Positions 36,465 to 45,570 of a stretch of DNA of 64,000 nt are shown piece by piece. The stretch lies in NCBI RefSeq assembly GCF_002019705.1, contig NZ_KV917377.1, forward strand, positions 2,664,565 through 2,728,564. Reading direction: 5' to 3'. The translations under genes were made by a program, and so were the position numbers. The stretch comes from Shouchella patagoniensis. GTDB lineage: Bacteria; Bacillota; Bacilli; Bacillales; Bacillaceae_D. Under the pieces are notes generated by a model, which did not search any database, was not told where the DNA came from, and saw only the letters and a program-made list of their open reading frames with translations. Positions within the stretch are counted from its first letter, which is position 1. Each line of letters opens with the position of its first letter.

Positions 36465-37703
36465 ATGAGCAGACGCGTTGTTGTTACAGGATACGGGGCT
36501 ATTAGCCCATTAGGCAGTTCAGTTGATCGTTTATGGGAAGCCATTCAAGGAGGTCAATCAGGTATTCGCTTCCTTGAAGATGATGCATATGCTGCGATGC
36601 CTACAAAAATCGGTGGGATTGTATCTGATTTTGATCCAGAATACTACTTTGAAAAGAAAGAGGTCACGAAATACGACCGCTTCATTCAGTTTGCATACGC
36701 AGCATCGAAGCAAGCTCTTGAGCAATCAGGTTTGAATAGAGAAGAGATTCCTTTAGAACGATTTGGCGTATATGTTGGATCGGGTATCGGTGGCATTGAT
36801 ACAACAATGGAGAACCATTCGAATTTACAAGAACGCGGTCCCAGACGCGTGTCCCCTTTCATGGTGCCGATGATGATCAGCAATATGGCTACAGGTCTCA
36901 TTGCGATTAAAACCGGGTTTAAAGGAACAAGCTTTTCTCCTGTTTCGGCATGCGCAACAGGCAACCATGCCATCGGAGAAGCGTTTTTAAACATTAAGCA
37001 TGGATATTCAGACGGCATATTGGCTGGTGGCGCTGAAGCATCTATTAACCCTTTATCTTTTGCAGGTTTCTCAAAAATGAGGGCAATGTCCACAAATAAT
37101 GGAACACCTAGTCAAGCAAGCCGCCCATTTGATAACGCTCGTGACGGATTTGTTATGTCTGAAGGAGCTGGGATCGTCATGCTTGAGGAATATGAGCATG
37201 CCAAAAAACGCGGAGCACACATACTCGGAGAAATTGTGGGCTATGGCTCCACAACAGATGCTTTTCATATCACTTCGCCTAACTATGATGGTGCGTCTCG
37301 AGCAATGCGCCTAGCTGTTGATATGGCAGGAATACAAAAAGAACAAATCTCTTACATTAACGCTCATGGTACAAGTACGCCAGAAGGAGACCGTTCGGAA
37401 ACAAACGCCATTAAAGACTTATTTGGTGAACACGCCTATCAATTAAAGGTTAGTTCAACAAAGTCGATGACTGGTCATCTCTTCGGTGCAGCCGGAGGGT
37501 TAGAAGCAATCATCACGTTAAAAGCGGTTGAAAATGGTATCTTACCGCCTACAATTAATTACACCAATCACGATCCGGACTGTGATTTAGATTATGTCGC
37601 AAATAAGACCCAAGAACAAAAAGTCGATTATGCCCTTTCCAATGGATTTGGCTTTGGAGGGCATAATGCAGTCCTAGCCTTTAAAAAGTTTTCTAATGAG
37701 TAA
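36465..37703 (+). CDS. fabF: Beta-ketoacyl-ACP synthase II
   Basis: Condensing enzyme of fatty acid elongation, 412 residues. The catalytic triad is visible: Cys in SACATGNHAI near residue 163, His in NAHGTSTPEGD near 303, His in KSMTGHLFGAAGG near 340. GFGFGGHNA near the C-terminus is also typical. It lies alone with its own terminator, without fabH, acpP or fabG beside it, so it is either the housekeeping fabF in an unusual place or a second copy; the window cannot decide. AAGGAG precedes the ATG. No FapR-type palindrome is evident upstream. Confidence 0.93.
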   Translation: MSRRVVVTGYGAISPLGSSVDRLWEAIQGGQSGIRFLEDDAYAAMPTKIGGIVSDFDPEYYFEKKEVTKYDRFIQFAYAASKQALEQSGLNREEIPLERFGVYVGSGIGGIDTTMENHSNLQERGPRRVSPFMVPMMISNMATGLIAIKTGFKGTSFSPVSACATGNHAIGEAFLNIKHGYSDGILAGGAEASINPLSFAGFSKMRAMSTNNGTPSQASRPFDNARDGFVMSEGAGIVMLEEYEHAKKRGAHILGEIVGYGSTTDAFHITSPNYDGASRAMRLAVDMAGIQKEQISYINAHGTSTPEGDRSETNAIKDLFGEHAYQLKVSSTKSMTGHLFGAAGGLEAIITLKAVENGILPPTINYTNHDPDCDLDYVANKTQEQKVDYALSNGFGFGGHNAVLAFKKFSNE

Positions 37704-37720
37704 AGTATCCAGGTGTTACT

Positions 37721-37755
37721 AAAACAAGGACTGCACAACGCGCAGCCCTTGTTTT
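37721..37755 (+). terminator. Terminator between fabF and the convergent CPBP gene
   Basis: AAAACAAGG pairs with CCTTGTTTT and CTGC with GCAG inside. The A/T flanks make it usable in both directions, serving the convergent gene that ends at 37767 as well. Confidence 0.85.
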
Positions 37756-37766
37756 GGTGTATCTAC

Positions 37767-38543
37767 TTACGTATACAAACACTTTTTATAATTTACGAGC
37801 ACCATTACCATGGCGACGAGTACATAAAGTATGGAGGTAATCGTAAGCATATGAAGTACATTTCCCACCTGAATGGCAATTGAATAATTAAAAAGTTGAT
37901 GAATGATAATTGGAATTATAAGGTTTTTATTTATGTTATAAAAGGCAGTGATGATAATGGATACTGCAACAATCCCACCTAAGAAACAAATGATATATTG
38001 TACCAACTGCAATCCAGTGAATCCTGAGATAAGCCACAACGGCAAATGCCAAAACCCCCACAATATTCCAATAATTAGAGCTGATTTTAATGGACTAACT
38101 CGTTTTTGCAATTCATTTAATACAAATCCCCTCCACCCTAATTCTTCCCCTAGTGGTCCAAGAATGAAATTGTAGCCAAATAAAAGAAAAAGCGAAGCCC
38201 ATGAAGCAGTCAATTGTTCGGATATTGGTACATTCCATACGATATATGATAGGAAAAGTACACCTATTAATAAGAGGCTTTGAATGCAAACCACACAGAC
38301 TACCGTTAATACACTCAATTTTTCCCTAAATTGACTTTTTATATAGTTCCATAAGTTTCTATGTGGATAGATTTTACGAAACATCAGCACAAAGACAAAT
38401 GTAGCAGACCATGATGATAAGACGATTAGTACTTCTACTGCAGGTTGAGCGTTTAATCCATACATCGTCAGTCCTATCACTAGAATAAATCCATATAAAG
38501 CAATGTACGTCCAGAAAACATATCTTTTTAGCATTTGATACAA
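37767..38543 (-). CDS. CPBP-family intramembrane metalloprotease (Abi/CAAX-type)
   Basis: Membrane protein of 258 residues with about eight helices. The protease motifs are present: GEELGWRGFVLNEL (EExxxR) near residue 133, FWHLPLWL near 168 and IIHQLFNYS near 215, which provide the catalytic Glu and His residues. Members process peptides or act in self-protection and prenyl-protein cleavage; the role here is unknown. TTG at 38543 lies after AAAGGATGG; an ATG three codons later is an alternative. No peptide or bacteriocin gene is visible nearby. Confidence 0.85.
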   Translation of the reverse strand: MYQMLKRYVFWTYIALYGFILVIGLTMYGLNAQPAVEVLIVLSSWSATFVFVLMFRKIYPHRNLWNYIKSQFREKLSVLTVVCVVCIQSLLLIGVLFLSYIVWNVPISEQLTASWASLFLLFGYNFILGPLGEELGWRGFVLNELQKRVSPLKSALIIGILWGFWHLPLWLISGFTGLQLVQYIICFLGGIVAVSIIITAFYNINKNLIIPIIIHQLFNYSIAIQVGNVLHMLTITSILYVLVAMVMVLVNYKKCLYT

Positions 38544-38564
38544 ACGATCACCATCCTTTATTAA

Positions 38565-38598
38565 AAAAAATCAATGGAATCACAATTCCATTGATTTT
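38565..38598 (-). terminator. Terminator after the MerR gene
   Basis: AAAATCAATGGAAT pairs perfectly with ATTCCATTGATTTT around CACA; on the minus strand eight Ts follow. Confidence 0.9.
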
Positions 38599-38649
38599 AA
38601 ACGTAAACGATGGTGTAACACCCAGGTCAATAAATCTTTAGCAAGATGC

Positions 38650-39459
38650 TCATTGTTCTTTAACAGGAATATAGATCTCTAAAAAGGCTCGTTCTTTTTT
38701 ATCAAGATATGTAATAAGACGGGTATTCACAAAAGCCATTCCCTTTGGTTTAAGACCACGCTCATTCCCCCACTCTAAAGTCGAAGCAAACACCTTATCT
38801 TTAATGTCGTTGTCTCCATTTCCATACCTTCCATCTTCAACAATCGTATAGATACATTTAGAATGTTGTAAATAGGATCGATGTTCCTCTCTAGCATTTG
38901 ATTTTTGCTTTTCGACAATATACATCTTAGAATCAATAAATCCATCTTGATTAAACGTAAATGCTCTCATGATTTTGCTAAGAATATCATCCTTCTTCAA
39001 ATCCATACTCTTCAGTATCAAGGGATACTCTAAAAAGGAATAAAAATCAGAGAACTCCCCTAGTACTTCATAAAGTGGGAGATCCCTTATGGAACAGTTA
39101 TTTAAATATTTGTTTATTTCTTCACAAAATGCCTTTGTCTCCTTTATCTTTTGGAGCATATGCTGATTATTCCGGATCGTCTTCTCTAATTGGTCGGCTT
39201 TTATCTCTAATAAATGTTCCAGTTCATGTATGGCTCTTCCCTCTTGTAAATCTCTCACTTCTCTCATCGATAAGTTTCTCTTTTTATAAAAGTCCGCCAC
39301 CATTAGTGTATACATATCCTTGTTATCAAATTGCCGATAATTATTTGTTTCACTTTGATTTGGTTTAACAATTCCAAGTTCCTCGTAATACCTTAGCGCA
39401 TCTCTTGATGCACCAAGAATTTCTCCTAATTGACTTGTTCGATATGTATTCCTATTCAT
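38650..39459 (-). CDS. MerR-family regulator with effector-binding domain
   Basis: 269 residues. N-terminal MerR helix-turn-helix (YRTSQLGEILGASRDALRYYEELGI) is followed by a coiled-coil dimer helix (about 80-115) and a C-terminal GyrI-like/BmrR-type domain that would bind a small molecule. The usual MerR metal cysteines are absent, so it is of the drug/small-molecule-sensing kind. No obvious target transporter is adjacent; the neighbours are a CPBP protease downstream and amidohydrolases upstream, all on the same strand but separated by a terminator or gap. Start at ATG 39459. Confidence 0.82.
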   Translation of the reverse strand: MNRNTYRTSQLGEILGASRDALRYYEELGIVKPNQSETNNYRQFDNKDMYTLMVADFYKKRNLSMREVRDLQEGRAIHELEHLLEIKADQLEKTIRNNQHMLQKIKETKAFCEEINKYLNNCSIRDLPLYEVLGEFSDFYSFLEYPLILKSMDLKKDDILSKIMRAFTFNQDGFIDSKMYIVEKQKSNAREEHRSYLQHSKCIYTIVEDGRYGNGDNDIKDKVFASTLEWGNERGLKPKGMAFVNTRLITYLDKKERAFLEIYIPVKEQ

Positions 39460-39532
39460 TCCATCTTGACCTCCTCAAAGAAATACGTTTGATCTCTATT
39501 TCTAACCCTCCAGTTCGAACGTATTCTCTATT

Positions 39533-40765
39533 TTACAGGTCTTTATTCGTACTTGCAGTGATTTTCCCCTTAAAAATGGTCATCTCCGGTTTAATGCGTC
39601 TCGCTACCACTTCTGCAGTGGAATCGGCTTTTGCGAGTATAAAATTTGCTTCCTCGTCCTCTCTCAGCCATTGGACCCTACCTTCTTTTGTTATAGCTGC
39701 CTTGCCCTGGGTGATGTAGTTTAAGCTTTGTGCTAACTCCCATTCATCACTCCATCTCGATGCTTCTGCTAGACGGCTTACTCTTTCAATGAGATCTCCA
39801 TTCCCAAATGGGGACCATAGATCAAAGATGTTATCGCAGCCCACAGATACATGGACGCCTCGCTCCATTAGAAATCGGACAGGAGGAAAAGGTCTGCTTA
39901 TTGGTACACTTGTAACAATGGTGATTCCTGCTTTAGCTAACAAATCAGCTGTCTCTTTCAGTTGGTTAAGTGGAACATCTGCTAGGCCAAAGGCATGACT
40001 AATGAACACATCCTTTTTGAGATCGGTCTCGATAACCAGTTGAGCTAGCCGTTTCATTGTAAAGGTCCCCAAATAATCCGCATCATGCAAATGCAAATCA
40101 ATACCTACGTCAAATTCGTCTGCCAATTGGACCATCGTCTGTAACGATTCCTCTATATTTCCGTCAACGGAAGCTGGATCGACTCCACCTATATAGTGAA
40201 CCTCTTTATACGTTAGTGCTTTTCTTAGAAGCTGGATCGTTTCATCACGTAATAAACCGTGTTGAGGAAAAGCAACGATTTCTACGTCTACTTTATCCTC
40301 AAATGTTTGGATGGCTTCAATAACTTCATCTAAATGGGTAAGTCCAATCTCTGGATAAATATCCACATGTGTTCGCAAATGAGTCACCCCATTTTCAACA
40401 TAAATATCGAGGAGTTTTTCCGCTCGTTCCTTTATCGTTGTATCTAGGCGAGGGAGAATGTTCTTCTCCATTTCAAAGCGTTCAAAAATTGAATTCACTT
40501 TCTTTACCGGGCGCCACATCTCTCCAAGTAACGTCTTATCTAGGTGGCAATGCTTTTCTACTAAGGAAGGTAATAAGAGAAGTCCTTTTCCTTCAATATG
40601 GCTCTCTGTTTTATCCATACTGTGGTCATCCGTAATCACATGCTTCACCAAGCCATCGACGATTTTTACATGTACGGATTCCGTTTTCGTTCCAACATAA
40701 TGTCCTTCCTCCTGAAGATATCCTGTTTCAATTCTTACATCCCTTAGCCAATATGTAATGCTCAT
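39533..40765 (-). CDS. Amidohydrolase, cytosine deaminase-like (copy 2)
   Basis: Metal-dependent hydrolase of 410 residues in the TIM-barrel amidohydrolase superfamily, nearest to the cytosine deaminase branch. EKHCHLDKT supplies the first two His ligands, FPQHGLL, LHLHDADYLG the third, SHAFGLAD the fourth and GCDNIFDLWSPFGNGD the metal Asp. In E. coli CodA the third-ligand motif is HCDE; here the Glu position is Asp, so the substrate is probably not cytosine. It lies 18 bases downstream of a paralogue, with a strong GAGGAGGG binding site, so both are one operon. No transporter is present. Confidence 0.83.
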   Translation of the reverse strand: MSITYWLRDVRIETGYLQEEGHYVGTKTESVHVKIVDGLVKHVITDDHSMDKTESHIEGKGLLLLPSLVEKHCHLDKTLLGEMWRPVKKVNSIFERFEMEKNILPRLDTTIKERAEKLLDIYVENGVTHLRTHVDIYPEIGLTHLDEVIEAIQTFEDKVDVEIVAFPQHGLLRDETIQLLRKALTYKEVHYIGGVDPASVDGNIEESLQTMVQLADEFDVGIDLHLHDADYLGTFTMKRLAQLVIETDLKKDVFISHAFGLADVPLNQLKETADLLAKAGITIVTSVPISRPFPPVRFLMERGVHVSVGCDNIFDLWSPFGNGDLIERVSRLAEASRWSDEWELAQSLNYITQGKAAITKEGRVQWLREDEEANFILAKADSTAEVVARRIKPEMTIFKGKITASTNKDL

Positions 40766-40783
40766 GTGTGTGCCCTCCTCTAA

Positions 40784-42001
40784 TTAAATCTTATTAACAA
40801 TCATCTTTCCTTTAAAAAACACAGCTCTTCTCTCTGCACGCCTTGCCACTGCTTGTGCGCTACATACCGCATCCACCAATACTAAATCAGCTGGTGTCCC
40901 GACTGTTGGCCATACCCTGCTCCCTTCCTGATTAAGAGGCGTCACATTTCCGGTAATGAACGAAAGAGCATGATGTAAAGAAGACTCATCTTTCTTTCCA
41001 AACCTTTCAGCATAGACGCCCGCTTTGTCCAGGCTATCGCCATTCCCAAAAGGAGACCAATGGTCGGTAATGCTATCCGCTCCTAAAGAGACAGATACCC
41101 CCTGTTCGTGAAGAAAAGGAATGGGAATCGTTTTGCTAAGTGATACAGTTGAAGTGATATCAATAGTCTGCTCATTCAAGAGAGACGCCATATCTGCTAA
41201 CTCATCCTCGCGAATATCTGCTAATGCCAAGGCATGACTAATGGTTACGCGCCCTTGCAAGTTTGCTTCTTTCGTTAAAGTAGCTAGACGCTTCATTGTA
41301 AACAATCCTAAGTGACCACTGTCATGAAGATGTAAGTCGATTCCTGCATTGTTCTCTACAGCTAATTCCACCATCGTCTGTAAAGACCGCTCAATGTCTC
41401 CATCAATCGTAGCAGGGTCTACCCCGCCAACTAGAGTGGCTCCATTTTTTAGAGCATCCTGTACATACGGACTAGCTTGTCCTCTAATCAGACCTTGTTG
41501 CGGAAAAGCAACAATTTCGATATCAACGTGATCTTTATACTTTTCTCGAGCCTCTACAGTGGCCTCTAACTGATGCACCCCCTCTACATGACCGACATTA
41601 CAATGCGTACGAATCTTAGTTGTACCTGACTCGATAAGCAAGTCGATAAGCTTCTCGGCGCGTTCCTTCGTATACGGTTTTAATTGTGGAAGCAATACGT
41701 CTTCTTCTTGTAAACGCGTAAAAATCCCACCTGTAGCTTTTGTTGGAGCTTTCCATGGACCACCATAAAACGTCTTATCTAAGTGAATATGCATATCTCT
41801 AAACGACGGCATGAGCAATAAACCCTTTGCATCAATAGAGGTCACATTTTCTTTTGGCTGTTCTTCTTGAATCTTCACAATAGAATCTGATTCGATTTGT
41901 AGAAAGAATCGTTTTGTCTCGGTGCCAACCACTTCTTTATTTTGATAAATAAAGCCTGTTTCAAGCGCAACATTAAAGATCCAATATGTAGACGTATGCA
42001 T
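40784..42001 (-). CDS. Amidohydrolase, cytosine deaminase-like (copy 1)
   Basis: 405-residue paralogue of the next gene with the same motif series: DMHIHLDKTFYGG, FPQQGLI, LHLHDSGHLG, SHALALAD and GADSITDHWSPFGNGD. Over the barrel the two proteins align without large gaps, evidence of tandem duplication, but they differ throughout, so the duplication is old and the two may act on different or successive substrates. First gene of the pair; a LysR gene is divergent 121 bases upstream and likely controls it. Reaction: hydrolytic deamination or ring opening of a cyclic amide/amidine (family inference). Confidence 0.83.
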   Translation of the reverse strand: MHTSTYWIFNVALETGFIYQNKEVVGTETKRFFLQIESDSIVKIQEEQPKENVTSIDAKGLLLMPSFRDMHIHLDKTFYGGPWKAPTKATGGIFTRLQEEDVLLPQLKPYTKERAEKLIDLLIESGTTKIRTHCNVGHVEGVHQLEATVEAREKYKDHVDIEIVAFPQQGLIRGQASPYVQDALKNGATLVGGVDPATIDGDIERSLQTMVELAVENNAGIDLHLHDSGHLGLFTMKRLATLTKEANLQGRVTISHALALADIREDELADMASLLNEQTIDITSTVSLSKTIPIPFLHEQGVSVSLGADSITDHWSPFGNGDSLDKAGVYAERFGKKDESSLHHALSFITGNVTPLNQEGSRVWPTVGTPADLVLVDAVCSAQAVARRAERRAVFFKGKMIVNKI

Positions 42002-42122
42002 TTGTTCCCTCCTATAATGGCTTAATCAAATGGTAGCACACCTTTTAGACATTTCAGTATATGAATAAAATGGAGTAGAATAAGGTTTATCATATAGGAA
42101 CAATGGTAGAGGGTGAATGAGG

Positions 42123-42998
42123 ATGGATCTTAAGCAACTACGCTACTTCAAAGAAATTGTTGAGCAAGGAAACATTTCAGCTGCAGCTGAAAAATTATAT
42201 ATGTCACAACCACCTCTGAGTCAGCAGTTACGCTCATTGGAAAAGGAATTAGATACATTGCTCTTTCATCGCAACGGAAGAAAGCTTGAATTAACAGCAG
42301 CTGGTCGCTCCCTCTATCAATCTGCATTAGATATCTTGCAGCTTACTGAAGAAGCAAAACAAAACGTGAAGGACATTGGAGCCGGGTTACGAGGTACGTT
42401 AAGTATTGGTGTGAATACGTTTTCTTCTACCGAATTACTGACTAGTATTCAACAATTCTATCAGCTCTATCCAAATGTTCACCTTAAGATCCAGCAAAAT
42501 GAATCAAGTCACTTATGCCAGCTAGTAAAGGACAGAACCATTGAGTTAGCGCTAATCAGACTCCCTTTACATCTAAGTGACTTCGAGGTCTTACATTTAA
42601 AAGATGAACCTTTTTATTTTGTCACATCTGAACAAATGCCATTAAACAAAACAATCACTTGGCAGCATATAAACGACCACCCATTAATGTTACCAAGCTC
42701 AGAAGGATTAGGCGTGTACTCCCTTATACGCGAGCGCCTTGCCAAAAGAGGAGTGGACCACTCCCTAATAGGCGAATGCTCCGACATTCACCTCCTTACC
42801 CAAATGATTGATCTAAATATGACGAATGCCATTGTCCCTGAAGCCTTCGTCAAACAGAACACCTATTCAAACATAAAGGCCCTTGAGATTTTAGACGATG
42901 AACCATTCCTATCACCCGTCGGATTGATCTGGTTAAAGAATCATAACCTTTCAAAACCTGCAGAGAGGTTAGTGGAAGCGCTGAGGGAGTTGGTTTAA
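42123..42998 (+). CDS. LysR-family regulator of the amidohydrolase pair
   Basis: Regulator of about 291 residues. MDLKQLRYFKEIVEQGNISA begins the winged helix (LYMSQPPLSQQLRSLEKEL), followed by a two-lobe effector domain (LRGTLSIGVNTFSS...). It is CatM/BenM-like in overall form; the effector is unknown. ATG 42123 is preferred over 42117 because GAGGGTGA stands at the right distance and LysR proteins commonly start this way. Divergent orientation and the 121-bp shared region are the classical LysR control layout. Confidence 0.87.
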   Translation: MDLKQLRYFKEIVEQGNISAAAEKLYMSQPPLSQQLRSLEKELDTLLFHRNGRKLELTAAGRSLYQSALDILQLTEEAKQNVKDIGAGLRGTLSIGVNTFSSTELLTSIQQFYQLYPNVHLKIQQNESSHLCQLVKDRTIELALIRLPLHLSDFEVLHLKDEPFYFVTSEQMPLNKTITWQHINDHPLMLPSSEGLGVYSLIRERLAKRGVDHSLIGECSDIHLLTQMIDLNMTNAIVPEAFVKQNTYSNIKALEILDDEPFLSPVGLIWLKNHNLSKPAERLVEALRELV

Positions 42999-43206
42999 GC
43001 TTAAATTAGTCTATGAATAAAAATAAAAAAAGGAAGCTATTCCGCTCCCTTTGTTAGATTATCGAGTTTATAACTGTTGCTTCTTGATTTTACCTGTACA
43101 CTTTTTTCAAGCTATGAAATGAGTAATAAAACGTATGATTGTTTTTAATATATTATTTCAAAAACTTTGTTCTCTTTAAACTACCTTTTTAAGTTTGAAC
43201 GAAATA

Positions 43207-43844
43207 TTAAACTAGTAATATACTCAACAATATCCCAAAAATGAAGCCTAGAACATGAGAAATAGCTCCTTTTATACCTATTAAGTTACCTAAAATAATA
43301 TAGAGGATTAGATACATTGTTGGCCAAGTATCAATCTTTAAATCCAATAATTCTAGGGATTGGATATACAAATAAAAACCACAACCAATTAAAGCAAATA
43401 TACCTGGGGATGCTCCTGTCCCTTTAGTAAATGAAGAAAATACAGAAAATAACAAGGAAACGAAAAGGTTTCCGACCATGTAAATAAGCAGAAACAACAC
43501 ACTACCAATTTTGTCTTCTAAAAAAGAACCTACGAAATATATACCGAAAAGGTTTGCCATCATATGTAATAAGTTCATATGGAAAAATGGGGCTGTGATG
43601 AGCCTATACCATTCTCCTTCCCCATATTATCAAAACTCTTTCCAGTCCCCCAACTAGACAATTTATTCTTTAAAATGAGTTCATCTGCAAAATAAATAAG
43701 TGCATACATAAAAATGAATGTCAGTGTTATGGGAGATGTATTTGCGTTTTGACAGACTGAATAAACAAAAAATATACTATAGATTGCACCTAAAACAACT
43801 AGGATATTGTCCTTAACTTTCTTCATATGAAAGTTATCATCCAT
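43207..43844 (-). pseudogene. Rhomboid-family intramembrane protease, frameshifted
   Basis: Two overlapping frames together encode one rhomboid. The upstream frame (from 43844) gives two membrane helices and then goes out of phase. The downstream frame gives EGEWYRLITAPFFHMNLLHMMANLFG..., the classic rhomboid entry, then GASPGIFALIG with the catalytic Ser and SHVLGFIFG with the catalytic His. The frames join at the run of four G (minus strand) at 43620-43623; adding one G restores ATG GGG GAA GGA GAA TGG. So a one-base deletion in a homopolymer, real or a consensus error, splits the gene. The ATG at 43576 that would start the second half has no ribosome binding site. Confidence 0.8.
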
Positions 43845-43917
43845 AAAGATGAGATCGAATACTTGTGAAAAAGAGGGATATAATACACAAATGACATATT
43901 ATTTGGAGGTAATGTAA

Positions 43918-44667
43918 ATGGACAAAGCTGCAATTATTACAGGAGCTGGTAGTGGATTAGGACAAGCTGCTGCTATTCGTTTAGCAAAAGAAGGAGTTAA
44001 TATTTCTGTTGTAGATGTAAATGAACAAGGTGGAAAAGAAACTGTTGATATGGTGAAGGAGTTAGGAGTAGACTCGATTTTTATCAAAGCGGATGTTTCA
44101 AAGCCCGAAGAAGTTAAAAACTACGTTGATAAAACCGTTGAACATTTTGGAACAATTGATTATTTCTTCAATAATGCTGGAATATCAGGTAGCGGTAAGT
44201 TTTTCTTAGATACAGCGATTGAAGAAATTAATAGCATTGTTGGTATTAACTTAATGGGTGCTTTATATGGTGTTCATTATGTCGCAGAAGTCATGTTGAA
44301 AAATGGTGGAGGATCGATTGTGAACACTGCTTCAAGTGCCGGTGTGATTGGTCAGGATTCTGTTGTAACATACGCTGCTACTAAGCACGGTATTGTTGGT
44401 TTAACAAAGAGTATGGTTGCAGAATATGCAAAAGATGGCTTACGTGTAAATACTATTGCTCCAGGTCCTACAGAAACACCGATGGTAAAAGAGTTTTATG
44501 AAGCAAATCCAAAAATGAAAGAAAATGCTACAAGTGGGATACCGCAAAAACGTTTAGGTACTCCAGAGGAAGTGGCAGAACTAGTAACCTTCTTACTCAC
44601 TTCTAAAGCTCAATACATCAACGGTGAAGTAATTCGCATTGATGGTGGGTTCACAAATACTAAATAA
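43918..44667 (+). CDS. Short-chain dehydrogenase/reductase
   Basis: 249-residue NAD(P)-dependent oxidoreductase of the classical SDR family. TGAGSGLGQA is the cofactor motif near residue 8, with D36-D38 region VVDVNE suggesting NAD(H) preference; NNAG is near 89; catalytic Ser in NTASSAG, Tyr-Lys in YAATKHG near 153-157; APGPTETPM follows. Substrate unknown. TTGGAGG precedes the ATG. A truncated TetR-type gene lies 320 bases downstream, and such pairs are common, but a long hairpin separates them. Confidence 0.88.
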   Translation: MDKAAIITGAGSGLGQAAAIRLAKEGVNISVVDVNEQGGKETVDMVKELGVDSIFIKADVSKPEEVKNYVDKTVEHFGTIDYFFNNAGISGSGKFFLDTAIEEINSIVGINLMGALYGVHYVAEVMLKNGGGSIVNTASSAGVIGQDSVVTYAATKHGIVGLTKSMVAEYAKDGLRVNTIAPGPTETPMVKEFYEANPKMKENATSGIPQKRLGTPEEVAELVTFLLTSKAQYINGEVIRIDGGFTNTK

Positions 44668-44855
44668 CATAGCTAGGCATTTAAGTCACATAAAGCGATT
44701 AGGATCAACTAGAAAAATCATTAATCATTTAATATAGATTTTTGGGTTTATCATAAATTACTGATTAATACAAATTTAGCGAATCGTTACTTATTAGGTT
44801 ATTTTTTGTTTTATTGCAACCCTTAATGTTAGCAGGTTATGGAATGAAACGTTAG
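44668..44855. other. Non-coding stretch before the long hairpin
   Basis: A+T-rich sequence between the SDR stop and the long hairpin. No gene or signal can be supported. With the hairpin and its flank the whole gap to 44986 is about 320 bases. Confidence 0.4.
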
Positions 44856-44927
44856 GCGTTCTTGGAAAGATTCTTTTCCTCACAATTGCGTGTGTGTATA
44901 TGAATCTTTCTGGAGAACGCTTTTTTT
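44856..44927 (+). terminator. Long hairpin with T tail between the SDR and TetR-fragment genes
   Basis: GCGTTCT (44856-44862) pairs with AGAACGC (44914-44920) and GAAAGATTC (44865-44873) with GAATCTTTC (44902-44910); the loop is about 28 bases; seven Ts follow. It could terminate the SDR transcript, about 190 bases after its stop. Confidence 0.7.
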
Positions 44928-44986
44928 GTGTTTTAAATAATTCCATAAAAGATTGATTTCTTGCACCTTTTTCCTCCTACATATCA

Positions 44987-45496
44987 ATGCACGGCTACGC
45001 AGCTACTGGGTTGGATGAAATAGTTAAGGACGCTAACTTAACACGAGGTGCAGTCTATCACTACTTCGGGAGTAAAAAAGGGCTCTTTCTTGCTGTACTA
45101 GAATCTGTTCAGAATGAAGTTGCAGAAAAGGTTGAAGCTGAGTCAGGTAAGAGCAAAGATGTATGGGAGCAGCTAATTCTTGGCTGCCGTGCCTTTGTCA
45201 CCACAGCCGTCGAACAAAAAAATAAGCGAATCATGCTTATAGACGGGCCGGCAGTGCTAGGATGGGAAATTTGGCGAAGCATGGATGAACAAGGCTCTAT
45301 GCGGTTATTGCACGAACAACTCCAATTTAGGCAGCAACAAGGGTACTTTGAATCGGTATCCATTGATGCGTTAACGCATATCCTCTCAGGTGCGCTGAAT
45401 GAATCTACTCTATGGATTGCACAGATGCCAGATGTGATGGAGTCGGTGGAGGCAATTCTTCAGCACTTGCTTTCCGAAAGCAGTAAAGTTAAATGA
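44987..45496 (+). pseudogene. TetR-family regulator lacking its N-terminus
   Basis: The frame begins in the middle of a TetR DNA-binding domain: HGYAATGLDEIVKDANLTRGAVYHYFGSKKGLF is helices 2-4, but helix 1 (about 20-25 residues) is missing. Immediately upstream there is no ribosome binding site (the sequence is pyrimidine-rich), and an in-frame TGA stands 33 bases before the ATG. None of the three frames upstream gives a TetR-like start. The C-terminal ligand domain looks complete. So this is probably a 5'-deleted gene; translation from the ATG would give 169 residues unable to bind DNA normally. Confidence 0.65.
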
Positions 45497-45570
45497 AAAG
45501 GCAGTTCAAATTCATTGGTATTCTATTTAATATTTCCGCTTAGATTCCTTTAGATTTCAAAAAACCTTAT

